The notes under the pieces were generated by a model. That model did not search any database and had not been told where the DNA came from. It saw only the letters and a program-made list of their open reading frames with translations. A program made the translations under genes and the position numbers. From contig NW_020312848.1 in the NCBI RefSeq assembly GCF_003265705.1, positions 55,595,707-55,659,706 of the forward strand: 64,000 bases of DNA, read 5' to 3'. This DNA comes from Callorhinus ursinus (Eukaryota > Chordata > Mammalia > Carnivora > Otariidae). Shown piece by piece: positions 48,292 through 59,960 of the stretch (the stretch's first letter is position 1; the number at the start of each line of letters is the position of its first letter).

Positions 48292-48321
48292 ATGTCTGGG
48301 GGCAAATACGTAGACTCCGAG
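48292..48321 (+). CDS. CAV1: CAV1 coding exon 1 part (codons 1-10)
   Basis: Thirty coding bases, [10 protein letters not shown], ending GAG before donor gtaggc. The start has A at -3 but T at +4. The very short first coding exon is typical of CAV1. Confidence 0.96.
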
Positions 48322-49904
48322 GTAGGCTTGGGTGGGTGCGCGCCGGGCCCTGGGGAGTGCAAGGAGTGCCTCCTTCTGCTATCTCCCACTCCAAAAATTC
48401 CGACTGCTTTCCCTGCCCCAGCCCTCTCTCGACTTTGGAACACTCCTCTCGCGCTGGCACCTCTGCGGAATGGGCCTGGGAGGGGAGGTGAAGAGGAGGC
48501 AGGAATGTTTTCTATTTTCCTATTTAGAAAGGGGGCCGGGCGCCCCTAAACTAGAAGGAGGCGGAAAGGGGGCCGGGGTCCTGAAATTAGTACTGAGGAC
48601 AAACTTCTAGGTGGGTCGGGGGTGCAGCTTGCTGCTTTATTGCGGGACTCCCACAGTCCAGCCCCTGCCTGCTGAGAGGCGGCGAACTGGAACGCAGGGT
48701 GGGAAGTCATTTACCCGCAATCCTGGGGACAGTCCCCGCAACTCCCCGCCAGGCTCCTGGACGGGTTGGCCGGGGCGGAGAGCATCATGTTTGCACTTTC
48801 CAAAGCTCTTGGGCCACTTCAAGAACTCTTCCAGCATCTTGGCGCCTAGCGGGGGTGTTTGGAGAGGGATGGACCTCTCCTCCCCCCAACTACCACCACC
48901 CCTTCCAACCACCCTCCTGCGCTCGGGCTCCGCCCGGGTGTGGAGACTTCGTTTTCCCAAACGCGGCAGTGGCTCAGCCACCGGCCGGCAGGAGCCTAAG
49001 AGTGACCTGAGGGTGGGTTGACGGAGCTGTGCAGGTGAGATATCGTTGTTCTAGGGAGTTTAGGGGGGTTGACACATGGTTTGGTCCAGAGATGGGGGCT
49101 TTCGGCACTGTGACCACCACGGGGGTGGGGAGAGCAATGTAGGGACAAAGAGGGCTCACAGAGGGTGGGGGACGCGAACAGGGTGAGGGAGATGCGACCA
49201 GAAAGCAACAAAAATGGGGAGACTCCATGGGTCGGGGGTTCAAACTGGATCTGAAAGATAAGCTGGAAGAGCTTATTGAGAGAAGGAATGGGCGCCAGGG
49301 GGACGGGAAAATAAAGCAGGTGAAGCATTCGGGGCGAGGGTGGCGTGTCGGAGAGAGTGGCTGGACAAAAGTCGGAGATCGGGTCCCCTCCCCTGCTGGG
49401 GTCTCCGCAGGGTATCGTGGGCTGGGCGTGCGCGGGGCTGGGGCCTGGGCGGACCGCACCGCGGGGTTTGCCCTGACCCCTGGTGGCGGGCAGGGGAGAC
49501 CGGAGCTCCCTGCCTGGTACGGAGGGGTGTGGTGTCCTCTCCTCGATCCTCTTAAAAAGCTTGCGGCGTCAAGGAGTTTACTGTGCGCTGATCCACCGCT
49601 GCCTAAGCGGTTAGTTCGATTTTGAGCCTCGAGGTTTGCCCCGCCGCCAGGCTGACTTCTGATCGCTTGTTTTTCTTTTTGAAATTTTCTTCCCATCTCC
49701 CCGGCCACCCTCCCCTTCCTGGCCGTCTGCCCCGCGCAGGGACATCTCTACACTGTTCCCATTCGGGAACAGGGCAACATCTACAAGCCCAACAACAAGG
49801 CCATGGCAGAAGAGATGAACGAGAAGCAAGTGTACGACGCGCACACCAAAGAAATCGACCTGGTCAACCGCGACCCCAAGCATCTCAACGACGATGTGGT
49901 CAAG
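48292..49904 (+). CDS. CAV1: Caveolin-1, 5' part (codons 1-65); last coding exon outside window
   Basis: Caveolin-1 is the main structural protein of caveolae; it oligomerises, binds cholesterol and carries CAV2 to the plasma membrane. Coding parts 48292-48321 and 49740-49904 join in phase 0 to give residues 1-65, from [10 protein letters not shown] to LNDDVVK. Tyr14, the known Src site, is present. Met32 (ATG at 49803, strong context gccATGg) is the start of the known beta isoform. Residues 32-37 read MAEEMN, where I recall MADELS in human. The remaining residues, about 113 in the family (scaffolding domain, membrane hairpin and palmitoylated C-terminus), come from a third exon that I did not find before 64,000. 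That fits the long intron 2 known in mammals. No frame damage is visible. Confidence 0.96.
48300..49640 (+). promoter_or_regulatory. CpG-rich block over CAV1 exon 1 and intron 1
   Basis: High G+C with many CpG over the 3' side of exon 1 and most of intron 1, ending before exon 2, in contrast to AT-rich flanks. It contains no SINE or LINE. It is compatible with a promoter-linked CpG island and intronic regulatory DNA; function is inferred from composition only. Confidence 0.6.
48322..49739 (+). other. CAV1: CAV1 intron 1
   Basis: A 1,418-nt GT-AG intron in phase 0, GC-rich and repeat-free. Long open frames on both strands here follow from the base composition. Confidence 0.94.
49740..49904 (+). 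CDS. CAV1: CAV1 coding exon 2 (codons 11-65)
   Basis: A 165-nt exon between acceptor cccgcgcag and donor gtaagg. It encodes [15 protein letters not shown] onwards to the HLNDDVVK end and includes Tyr14 and the alternative start Met32. Confidence 0.97.
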
Positions 49905-50460
49905 GTAAGGTGAGACGGCCAGCGTGTAAAGGACGCCCCCCCCTCCATGCCCCCTGCCCCAGGGATGCTGTCAGGGTTGGGACAGCTCTCCTCTGGCAAG
50001 CAGTCTGTGCATCCTTCTGTACCTTTGCCACACACACCGTGTTCAGGGCTTGATAATGTGGAAGCTCCCACAGTTGTCAAAAATGTCACATATCCCCTCC
50101 CCCCTCCTGCTGGTTAGTTCAGCTGGAATTTAGCTAACTTGAGTTTCATATAACTGCACTTTTCTTTAACTGCATTTTTCTCCTGGCAAATGAACCTCCA
50201 GATCTCTGCAACAGATTGACCCCCACTCTTGGGAGAGTAAGATAGTTGTCTTTCAGGTCACCCTCTGTCTATTCCCAGGCTTAAAGTCTAGTGAAGGGTG
50301 GTGCCCCACTGCACATAGAATTAAAGCAGTAAGGTCATTGTGTAAGGTCTTGTGCCAAGATGCAAACGGGTAGGCAGGTTCTCCCAGCTCAAATCAAGGT
50401 AACCTGAAGTTGTTTTCTTAAAAATAAGGGGGTAAAATGCTTCAGACTAAGGACAAAGAA

Positions 50461-50508
50461 TACATATGATATATATTATATATGTATATATGGAGAGAGA
50501 GAGAGAAT
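50461..50508. repeat. (TA)n-(GA)n short microsatellite
   Basis: catatgatatatattatatatgta followed by ggagagagagagagag in early CAV1 intron 2. Confidence 0.85.
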
Positions 50509-52179
50509 TTTAATGGAAAAAAAGTGGTACTCGTGCAAAACCAAGCTAATTTACACAACCAAAAATAATATGTGCCTCTTGATTTCTCCCATAGACACCT
50601 CTAGTTAGGTATATAAAGTTGCTTCTTTAGTGACTGCCTGGGTCAGGCTTCTCTGAGTTAATGGGACACTCAGGTTGGAGTTCCTTTTTATACTTTCAGA
50701 ATGTGTTTAGTGATTAAAAAAATAAAAAGTCAATTGAATGAGTTATTGGCCAAACCAAGATTTGAGTCAGTGATCAGTTTTTGATTATCATTATATTATT
50801 CAGCTTTGATCCTTTTAGCAAATCAAGTCAGAGAAATTTATTGTCTGAACCCATCTGGATTGGGAAATCATGGGCCTGAGCCATTCTTGGCAGAGGGTTT
50901 TCTTTGAGGGGTAGGGAGGGCCAAGGAAAACCCTGGCCTAGAAGATTACAGTGTGAAGACCCACTCTGAACAACTCCAGAACAGCCAATGGGGCAGATGA
51001 GCAATTTCCACCTAGCCAGTCTCCTATCTGTGGATGGGAGGAGCTATAGTTCAGAAACTGTTCACATTTATGAATAATATTTCAAAAAGGGAAACAATTT
51101 AACCTGTAACTGGAAGGAAAATGTAACTGTCAGAATTGACTCTCTTGGCTTGCTGGTGGAGGAAAAAGGAAAACTGGAGCATTAGTGGGTTTTTATACTG
51201 GCCAGATTATGGAATATTTAAAAGCAGCAGCAATAACAAAAGTAGCTTATAAACTGGAAATTGGAGTTGCTACAAACTATTTACTAAAACTGTTACCTTA
51301 AAGGGGGGTAAGGACATTTTTGCTTTTTCCCCTCCTCATGTAGCTTTAGACAAGAAGAAGAGATGCCAGGAAAAGAGGCAGATTTCAGAAAGGGCTGGCT
51401 TCATTGGAGCCTCCCTGCTGTTCCACCGCAGTGTGAGTGGGGTTCCTGGAGCAAGCAAGCCTCCCAGGATGAGTCAGAGAGGCCAGCAGTGTGGATGTGG
51501 GTCTCCACACATAGCATGACTAAGCTGAGAAAGAAAGGCTCCACTGGGAAAAGAGACTTCAACGCAGATGGAAAAAAGACATAACAGGCTTAGAGGAAAT
51601 AGCAGTTAACAGAATAGCATTTCAAAGAGCAAGTGTGGGGATCCTCACATTAAAAAAAATTAAAAGGAAGAGTTAGAGCAAGCTCCTGCTGGCCTAGAGA
51701 AAGCAAACACCTCCCATTTGCTCCTATGAGCAAAACAAGACAATCAGAAAAATCCACCTTGAGAAGAATTTGGTAGGCCCACTTACTCAGATGCCCGGTT
51801 GAGAGAGGACTTCAGAGAATGCCCTACAGAGAGACACCCAGGCTACAAGTGCAAATTCTGCCCGGAGAGTGCCATCTTCCAGTAGCCCAGGAACAGTGGC
51901 CTAGACCCCATGGAGACTCCTCTTTTAGAAGTGCTTTTCTTTGAGTCCAAGAACAAACATAATGACAGAAACAGGGATGATCCTCTCCATGTTTACATTA
52001 CATGGCAGTAAATAATAAATCTCCCTAAATTTTACTTTTGACAACACAGACTTCTTAAAATAATAAAAACATCCAAAGTTTTACTGTTAATGCATGGTAG
52101 CTTAAAACTTCATGTGATAATAAAGAAACAGTGGTCAAGGTACCAAATCAGGTATGGAAGGTTCTATTTAGAGGCAAGC

Positions 52180-52415
52180 AGCTCTGTAAAAGCTGCCCCT
52201 GCCAGTTCTGTAGTCACTAGCCACTTATGACTCTTTCCATTTAAATTTCAAGTAATTAACATTAAGTATAATTTAAAATTCAGTTCCTCAGTCGACACTA
52301 GACACATTCTGAGCTCTCAACACATGAGGTTACTGGCTCCTGAATTGGACAGCACAGGTATAGAACATCTCCATCATCACAGAAATTGCTTTTGGACAGC
52401 GCCAGACTAGTTCCC
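52180..52415. mobile_element. MER3-like hAT-Charlie fossil
   Basis: Central and right parts resemble MER3: 'cactagccacttatgactctttccatttaaat', 'taatttaaaattcagttcctcag', and 'ggacagcacaggtatagaacatctccatcatcacagaaattgcttttggacagcgcc'. Name from memory. Confidence 0.55.
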
Positions 52416-53305
52416 TACATTTTAAAAAGGCTCTTCTACCGAGTTTAGAAAAATAACTTTAGATGGAGAAGAAATGAAACCCTGATGTACAGTGTGAGGA
52501 ACAGCATAGTATATCTGTACGGTATCCTTTCAGTCTCATAAAACAGCTACTTAGGGAGGGAAGGAGAAGTCAGTAAATTAGTCTACACAATGTAGTTCCA
52601 ATAAAATAGGTTTCTTATCTTATTAAAGGCTATACTATATTACATCTGTATAGACATTTATCCCAAAATAGTAGGCTATGAATGCTTTTTAAAATTTCAT
52701 CTGATTAAAGTGGTCACAACTTCAGACTCTTCATTCTTCCTCTGAGATTTCTATGTCTTCTTTTTATGTTCACATTTTCATTTGTATGTTTACTATGTAC
52801 TTATTTGAAATTTCTATATAAATAAAATAGCTTCAAATTTAGACTTCTGATATATTAGCCACCAATCAACTAATTTATTAAACTCATATGTTAGACTACA
52901 CACTGTGCCACATACTACAAAGGATAATTCCTAAAATAAGTCCTAGAAATCACAAGAATTAGAGTTAGAGAGACAAGGTGCATATAGATAGAAAGTTTTA
53001 AAAAATACACACACCATATCACAATAGTAAGTCTCTGCCAAATGGTAACTAATGGGTCCTTTTTTGTTTTGACTGCCAGGAAACCTATAGCTAGATTTTA
53101 AGTTTCATTAATACATGTTACTCCTCTCTCCCACTTTTGGTTTTGTATTTTCACTTTCTTTTTTAAGTGACATGCTGTTTTATGTGGTCTCTACTGTAAA
53201 CCTTCTCATTATCATTTTGGAAATAGATCAAATATATCCTATAATAAAAAATAAGCAATATTGAATACTGAATAATAAAAAGGTTTTTAAAAAGTGAATG
53301 GCATT

Positions 53306-53409
53306 AATTATGTTGATATTGGTAATCAAACAATGTAGATGTATATCAGATCATCACATTGTACACTTTGAACACATACAATTATATTTGTCAATTATTC
53401 TTCAATAAA
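53306..53409 (+). mobile_element. Very short 5'-truncated L1
   Basis: About 104 bp of L1 3' terminus ('cacattgtacactttgaacacatacaattatatttgtcaattattcttcaataaa'). It is flanked by near-identical copies of gtttttaaaaagtgaatgg at 53283-53301 and from 53410 (one extra A), then .att. Confidence 0.75.
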
Positions 53410-53449
53410 GTTTTTAAAAAAGTGAATGGTATTGATATTAAGTGTTAGG

Positions 53450-53935
53450 GAGACCCTACTGTGGATAGGACAACAGGGTGAGGGAAGGAAGATGGATTAT
53501 AGATAGTTTAATAGAGAAGGGCATGAAAGAGTGCAATCTGAGTTGGATCAGGAAGGACAAACAGAATGCAAATGGCTGAGAAAAGGACAGGAGGGCATTC
53601 TAAATAAGCCAGGCATGGAGATGGGAACATCTCATACAGGGCATGATGGAAGGTTTAGTAGCCCATTTTGACTGGAATTAGAGAATTCATGTGGCAGAGT
53701 GGTAGGTCATAAAAATGAACAGACTGATCATGGCCAGATGGCAGAGTCCTTTATCCAGCACTCATGATAAGTTTGGACTTTATCATCTCAACAAGAGTTC
53801 ACATTTAAATATGACATGATGAGGGTGGGCTTTCTTGAAGATAAGCTATAGGATGTAATGAAAGGTAGTCAGTCTGGTTAAGCAGAGAACAGTTAAGATG
53901 TAATTGCACCGTGGTCTAGACATGAAATGAGAACG
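53450..53935 (-). repeat. Probable L2-type ancient repeat
   Basis: Same family as 16430-16805 by its phrases: 'aaaaggacaggagggcattctaaataagcc', 'agtttggactttatc', 'atatgacatgatgagggtgggc'. Confidence 0.4.
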
Positions 53936-54245
53936 ACAGTATGCAGTGGCACTGGGGATAAAATCAGACAAGCATAAAATGACAAAATCTGAGAATTGGA
54001 AGAGAACATAATGGTTACCAGTCTAACTTCCAATTCCTTAGGAGAAATTTTAGGGCTATAGAAGTTTAAAATTTTATCCATGTTATCAAACGGTTACTGT
54101 CCAAAACAGATATTTTGAAATAAGGGAAGAATAGACAAGATTATGTGATTCTTAGAGACGATTGCTATGAGGAGAGAAATGATTTGAGATGATTCTGAGA
54201 TTAGTCCTGAGAAATATCAGAACATCTGAGAGAAGACTTGTTGGA

Positions 54246-54425
54246 AAATAAAAATATACATTTGTAACTTTCTATCCTAAAACTTGAATAATTCTTAAAT
54301 ATGCTCAGACACAAATTTTCTTTAGCCATCAAAAAAAGTCATAACATGGTAATCAGATTGGTTTTGATTTCAAAATAATGTCTTAATGCCTCCTGAATCC
54401 CTTTCAACTGGAAAACATTCTAGAG
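54246..54425. repeat. Diverged duplicated segment, copy A
   Basis: Aligns with 55516-55703: both contain taactttct, ctaaaacttgaat, cagacaaa-like, 'agtaatcagat' / 'ggtaatcagattgg', 'ctttcaact' and 'ttctag' / 'catctag', in the same order and orientation. Confidence 0.7.
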
Positions 54426-55515
54426 TGATTTTTGATTAATCTCAATATAATGGTAATTTCAAATTCTATATTTATCTGATATACATATAATCAAAGAATA
54501 AGATTTAAAAGATCAGACTGTCTCAAAGCACTCAGCACCCCATTAATATTCACTTCTGTTGGAATTGGTATTGGTTTTGTTTATTTATTTGTTTAGGAGA
54601 TAGCTCCACACGATGGTGACTGATATTCTGCCACATATAAGATCAGTCATGGAATTCAGAATCTCCAGCTTGTAAAAGAGCATTATGTTCATTTTTGGTG
54701 GGATTTATTCTCACATCACTGAACGATACTAAATGGGGTATATTATTCATCCTTAAGCATCTGAAAACACTTTCAAGTTCAGCCAACAATGATATACATT
54801 TTAAATGATTATTAAAAGAAAGTCTCTTTTTCTTCTCCATCTCCAATCGTCAAAAAATAATTTAGTTTTAGCTGAATAAAATTTCATAATATTTATTAAA
54901 CTTTAAGACCAGACACACCAAATATCTTTGAATTAAGAAAAAGTTCATGATGTGGCTTATTCTTCCAATTAATAGCAGAGCTGGCTACATTTTAAAAGGG
55001 CTTAAAGTAAGAACAGCTGCAATAGTAAGCAGCATCTGGAAGGTCCAGTAATTTGAAAAACCACCTGCTTATGTGTCCTGCCCACTCAAGTCCATAAAAT
55101 AACAGACATTTTCATATTTTGAATGAAACTGCTTTTTAGTTTGCCCTACTTTTCAACATAAGTTCTCTATGATGAAAGGCCCACAGAGAATTAGCCCCTA
55201 CCAGAATGGGGCTGTGTGCACTGACCTGTGGGGTTCTAGGCCCTTTCACGATCCTCCTGGCTTGGTTTGTGTGGGGAAAGGGCAAGGCTTCTGTTTTCAC
55301 CCAAAGATGGTTTACACCAAGAACCACACGCCCTTTCTTCTTCCACACTCTGGACCTTGTATATTAGCTCCTTTATAGTACCCTAAGGCCATGGAGAAAA
55401 AATTTGCACACTATACTTCTTTTAAAAGAAGTTCCTAAAAAAAGAAACCCTCAGCCCCTAGATAAATGCCTGACATACACCCTGATAAAGTGGAAAGAGT
55501 ATTGTGCCAAGATAA

Positions 55516-55703
55516 GAAAAAATATGTTTGCAACTTCTTTAACTTTCTTCTCTAAAACTTGAATGTAATCATTTTTAAATACGCACAGACAAAATTCTTC
55601 TTTAACAGTCTAGGAAAGGCATGCACATAGTAATCAGATCAGTTTAGGTTTCAGTATAACGGCCTATTGCTTTCATGATCTCTTTCAACTAGAAAGCATC
55701 TAG
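55516..55703. repeat. Diverged duplicated segment, copy B
   Basis: Partner of copy A, 1.27 kb downstream on the same strand, with several small indels. Family unknown. Confidence 0.7.
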
Positions 55704-56408
55704 TCCCGTTAGTGTAGGACTGGACACCAAGGAAGGAGTAAAGAATGTCAGGGCCAACAGATTTCTTTCCCTCAGTAATCCCTGAGAATTAGGCTTATAA
55801 ATAGGGATCGAACTTATTTAGCTAATAAAAGCTAATAAACACCAGCCCTAAAAATATTTTGGGCAAGCTATTTTGTTCCTATGCTTCAATTTCTCTAACT
55901 ATAAAGAAAAGAATGAGAGTCATTCTCATATAATAGCATTCCTTCCAAAAGCCATCCACCTTTCAATAAATAATTATTATGCACTATGCCAGTGGCTACC
56001 ATCTAGAACTAGATATGAACACTACTCACACAGAGTTTACAGCTATTTCCTTGCCTCTGTTTATATAGTTTCCTTTGCAAATTTTTACTGGAATTCCTTT
56101 ACCAAATTCTACTGTTAAAACTTTATATCTTTCAGGGCTTAGTTCAAAAAATGACTCATCTATAATATTTCTGTAAATTGTTCCTGAGCCAGTAAACAAG
56201 GCATAAGCAAAATAAGGAATATATATATTTTTAAACAATTTGCCTCTGTTCTGGTCCTACACAAAATATAATTAAATTATGGAAAATATTTCTGTTCCTC
56301 TTTCATATATTCTCTTCTTGTATTGGCTCTCAAGTTCTAATATTCATACTGAAAATTTGAAATTTGCAGCTCTTTAAAAACCCTATAGCCTCTTTACAAA
56401 CCCAAGAG

Positions 56409-56580
56409 GGCTTTCAAATGTGGCTAGGCATCAGAATCACCAGAGAAATTTTTGAAAACACAGGTGCTTGAGCTTACTATAGATCTATTAAATTAGAATA
56501 TCTAGGGCTGGAGCCTAAGGATCTGTGTTTTTCAAAGTTCCCTATATAATTACATTGTGAAGTTAGGTTTAGAAAGTGGC
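56409..56580 (+). mobile_element. MER5A-like hAT-Charlie fossil
   Basis: 'gctaggcatcagaatcaccagagaaatttttgaaaacacaggtgc' and 'ggctggagcctaaggatctgtgtttttcaaagttcc' match the MER5A layout. Confidence 0.7.
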
Positions 56581-58389
56581 TTAAAGACATACATTCTGGA
56601 TGGTTCTATCCTAAGAAAATACAGGACTATACAGTAACACTACATAATTCTAGATATTCTCCCTGCCAGAAGAATATTTGAAGGTCAGGCCAGTTTAAAT
56701 CCTGCCAGAGAGTTTTGAAACATCATTGAGGGCTCCCAATCAACTTTGCTCAATGGTTCTCCATCCCTTGAGGCCACTTGGGCTTATGGCCAACCATAAG
56801 CTTAGCATTGCAGGGTGACCTAGGAGTGGGGTAGCCATATGCTCTAGGTTGCTGCATACAGACAAGTTAATACTGATCAACCCTGAGTAATTATTAATAG
56901 TGCCCCTTCCATATTCAGAAGTGTCCTACCTTGGAAGAAAAATTATATGGTCACAGATGGATTGGCAATGGCCTATAACTGATTCCTATAACCTGGAATA
57001 CATTAGAAATCCCTACACACACTAATTTTTAGCAGAATGGGCAAAATTTTCACATTTCCTCTCTGCTGTCCCACACGACCCCTCTCCTGCCCTTCTTCAC
57101 AACTATCAAGCTGCGCTATAACTTGAAGGAGCTCTTAAGTGCCAATCTACTCCACCCTCAAACCTTAGTTTCTTTCCTCTGCAACATAGGGTTAATGAAA
57201 CTGACATCCTTCCATTACATATTGTGTCAGCTCTTCCATCAAAGATTAAAATGTTTAAAATAGTTTTAACTATTTTTCAGTTAGTCCAGGAAACATAAAA
57301 TGGCATGCTTTCACATGAACCATTGTTTAGGACAGGGGAAGTGTTTTTAATTTTGTCTTAAAGGAAATCTGCATGATCCATGTACTGTGCAACTACCAGG
57401 GGAATTAATTGGTAGAACAGATTTACACCTGCAGGGAATACCTATTTCCTGCCTCTCATGGGAACTATGTTGATGTTTCAGATATAAAATACATCTTGTT
57501 TCCTTTATTGAACCTTAAGAAGATGTCTTGTTATTGGTCATTATTTCATGGTAGGGGAATACATATTCCTAAAGGCATGACCAAGCTTCCCCTTTAGTCA
57601 CTGTCAGCTGTTTAGGTAATTAAGAGCCAGGCATTTTTAATTCGGAGGAGGCTTAAATAAATTTTGATGCTATTTGTATGTGCTTAATTCTCTATCTTAT
57701 AGCAATTTAAAAGTGAAGGTTTTAAAAACTGCATTCAATTTTCAATTCCTGAGCCTAGCAAAGACATTATAGTACCAACAGGCATTGATAGACTCTATGT
57801 AAAAAGATAAATTGTGTCTAGAGATTGCACTGCATCATCTCCTATTTGTTGCAGGTATCAAACACAATTACATTTTCTCACTTAAATGAGTAACTGAAAA
57901 AGATGCTGATATCTGGACCCAAGTAGTGAGAAAGTGGAAGATTGGTAGAAACAGAGACAAAGAGAACCACAGGCCCCTTCTCCCTGTCCTGCCACCCACT
58001 CTGTGCTGGACTGTGCTTTGCACATGCCAACTCCAGGATCCCCACATCCATCTCTTTGCACAATGCTGCCATGTCTGATGACACAGTGTAGCCAGAGCAA
58101 GGGACACAAGCAGTACCCAGATCAGCAGGGCCTCCTGTGCCCAGCCAAGGCATTTGTCCCTTTATAGGCCACAGCATCACACAGGGCATTATTAGGCCAG
58201 GAAGCCAACTCATGAGATATGGCCTTCACTAATAGAAAGGGCTAACTTCAAGCAATGGGGCCAATCAAAGAGTGCTGGATGTGCAGGGAGAGTGAAACAG
58301 GTGATGGAATGCTTCCTCCAACATTCCTACAGGCTAGCTTGGTGGCACAGGTTCCTCCTCCAATGACTATGGAAGACTATTTTTATCAC

Positions 58390-58575
58390 CATCACGTTTG
58401 AGGTAGGGACTATTATTCTCACCATCACATTCACTTTGCAGATAAGGAAACTCAGGCTTAGCCACTTACTCAGAATTACAGAGGTAAGAAAGAAGTAGCT
58501 TTGTCAGAGTTTGAACCTAGACAGTGAGACCCTAGAGCCCAGGTTCTTAACCACAGCACTCCAGTGCCTCTCTCT
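58390..58575 (-). repeat. MIR element
   Basis: Reverse MIR: 'gcagataaggaaactcaggcttagccacttactcagaattacagaggtaag' and 'agagtttgaacctagacagtgagacc'. Confidence 0.7.
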
Positions 58576-59646
58576 CTCTCCAGCAAAGATCATAATCCAA
58601 GCAGCCTGCAGTATCACCATAGTGCAGAAAGAGATGGCTGTGTTCTTAGAGTGGGTGGGCAGCATTTGGCAAGGGGGATTCCAGAAGTCCTCTGAGTTGG
58701 GAGTGACAGGCTTGTAGCTCTAAGGTCTGACTCTAGATCCTGGCAGGTAGGCTGGGGCAGGAGGGGGAAGGAACAATGTGAAGACTAATGCAAAATCTCA
58801 GACCTCCAGCAATCTGGATGCCGGGTGAGTTCCCAACAAACCAGGGAGGATCAAGTCTCAAAGACCAGAACTGGGGTATAAAGTGGGGGTGTGGTCTCAG
58901 TGATTAGAAGTACAACACATGCCCAGAACCAGACAAGCTGCAATGCTGGCTTGTGCTGAATCGCCTGAGTCTTTAAAGCACCCTGACTACCCAGGAAGAG
59001 CCCGGGGTGTGGCTGATCCTGCCTGGATACATGGGGAGGAGCAAGTGTGAGAGAATAAAGCAGGTCCTAACAGGCACTTTGAATGTAACAGCTTCATTTA
59101 GGGTCCTCAATTTGCCTGTTTGATTTCCAGACATTTGTGCCATTACAGTAATACATTGTGAAACAGAAAACAATTGAGAAAAACCTGAGTTGTATGCTGG
59201 TGGGAGAAATGCCTCTTTAATCCCGAAAGTAGTTTCTCTGAGACTTCCTCCCTAGTAATTATGTATTTGTTCTCAAAAACAAATGCCAGAAGTAAGGAAT
59301 AGACTTAATAGGGCATTTTACAAGACACCATTAATCTCTCAGAAGAACAACTGAAATCATGGCTCACTGTTGACCTTTTCTAGATGATTAGCAGTACTAA
59401 TATATGGCTGGAAATGGGTATACCAAAATATGTCATGGAAATAGAATGGCATTCATTGGATTTCACCACCAATTATTTTGGTTAGGTCAACAGATCTCTT
59501 CCTCACTTGATCCTGAGCATCATCTTTTTAGTAGGGAGAGAAATTTTTTGTCTAAAATAGTTAATAACCACCAATTCACCAAACTGTTTTGAGTAAACCC
59601 CTCTACCACTCTAGTTATAGAGGTGAGAATGAGAATCATTCTCAGA

Positions 59647-59850
59647 GGGCGCCTGGGTGGCTCAGTCGTTAAGCCTCTGCCTTCGGCTCAGGTCATGATC
59701 CTGGGGTCCTGGGATCGAGCCCCATGTCGGGCTCCCTGCTCCGCAGGAAGCCTGCTTCTCCCTCTCCCGCTCCCCCTGCTTGTGTTCCCTCTCTCGCTGT
59801 GTCTCTCTCTGTCAAATAAATAAAATCTTTAAAAAAAAATTAAAAAAAAA
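59647..59850 (+). mobile_element. CAN-SINE
   Basis: Head ggcgcctgggtggctcag, 'ccgctccccctgcttgtg' middle. The perfect duplication gagaatcattctcaga lies at 59631-59646 and 59851-59866. Confidence 0.96.
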
Positions 59851-59884
59851 GAGAATCATTCTCAGATATTATGCTCCCTTAGGA

Positions 59885-59960
59885 AGGCCATTCAACAAAT
59901 ACTTAGGAAGCACCTGCTCCACACCAGGCACAGAGCATGTCATGAGTCCTACTGCACCAG
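59885..59960 (-). repeat. L2 3'-end fragment
   Basis: 'attcaacaaatacttaggaagcacctgctccacaccaggcacagagc' is the L2 tail in reverse. Confidence 0.5.

Larger units (their letters stand above)
48081..48321 (+). other. Upstream ORF overlapping the CAV1 start codon
   Basis: ATG at 48081 (G at -3, T at +4) lies in the inferred 5' UTR. It is open for 80 codons to the end of exon 1, in a different frame from CAV1, which it overlaps over codons 1-10. After splicing it stays open through all of exon 2. The frame passes through the C run at 48169-48186. Translation is not shown. Confidence 0.45.

Noticed and set aside
48974..49708. 244-codon open frame on the - strand in CAV1 intron 1
   Set aside because: GC-rich CpG DNA has few stops. 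The product is low-complexity (Pro, Ser, Arg) with no domain, and it lies antisense to an intron and next to exon 2.
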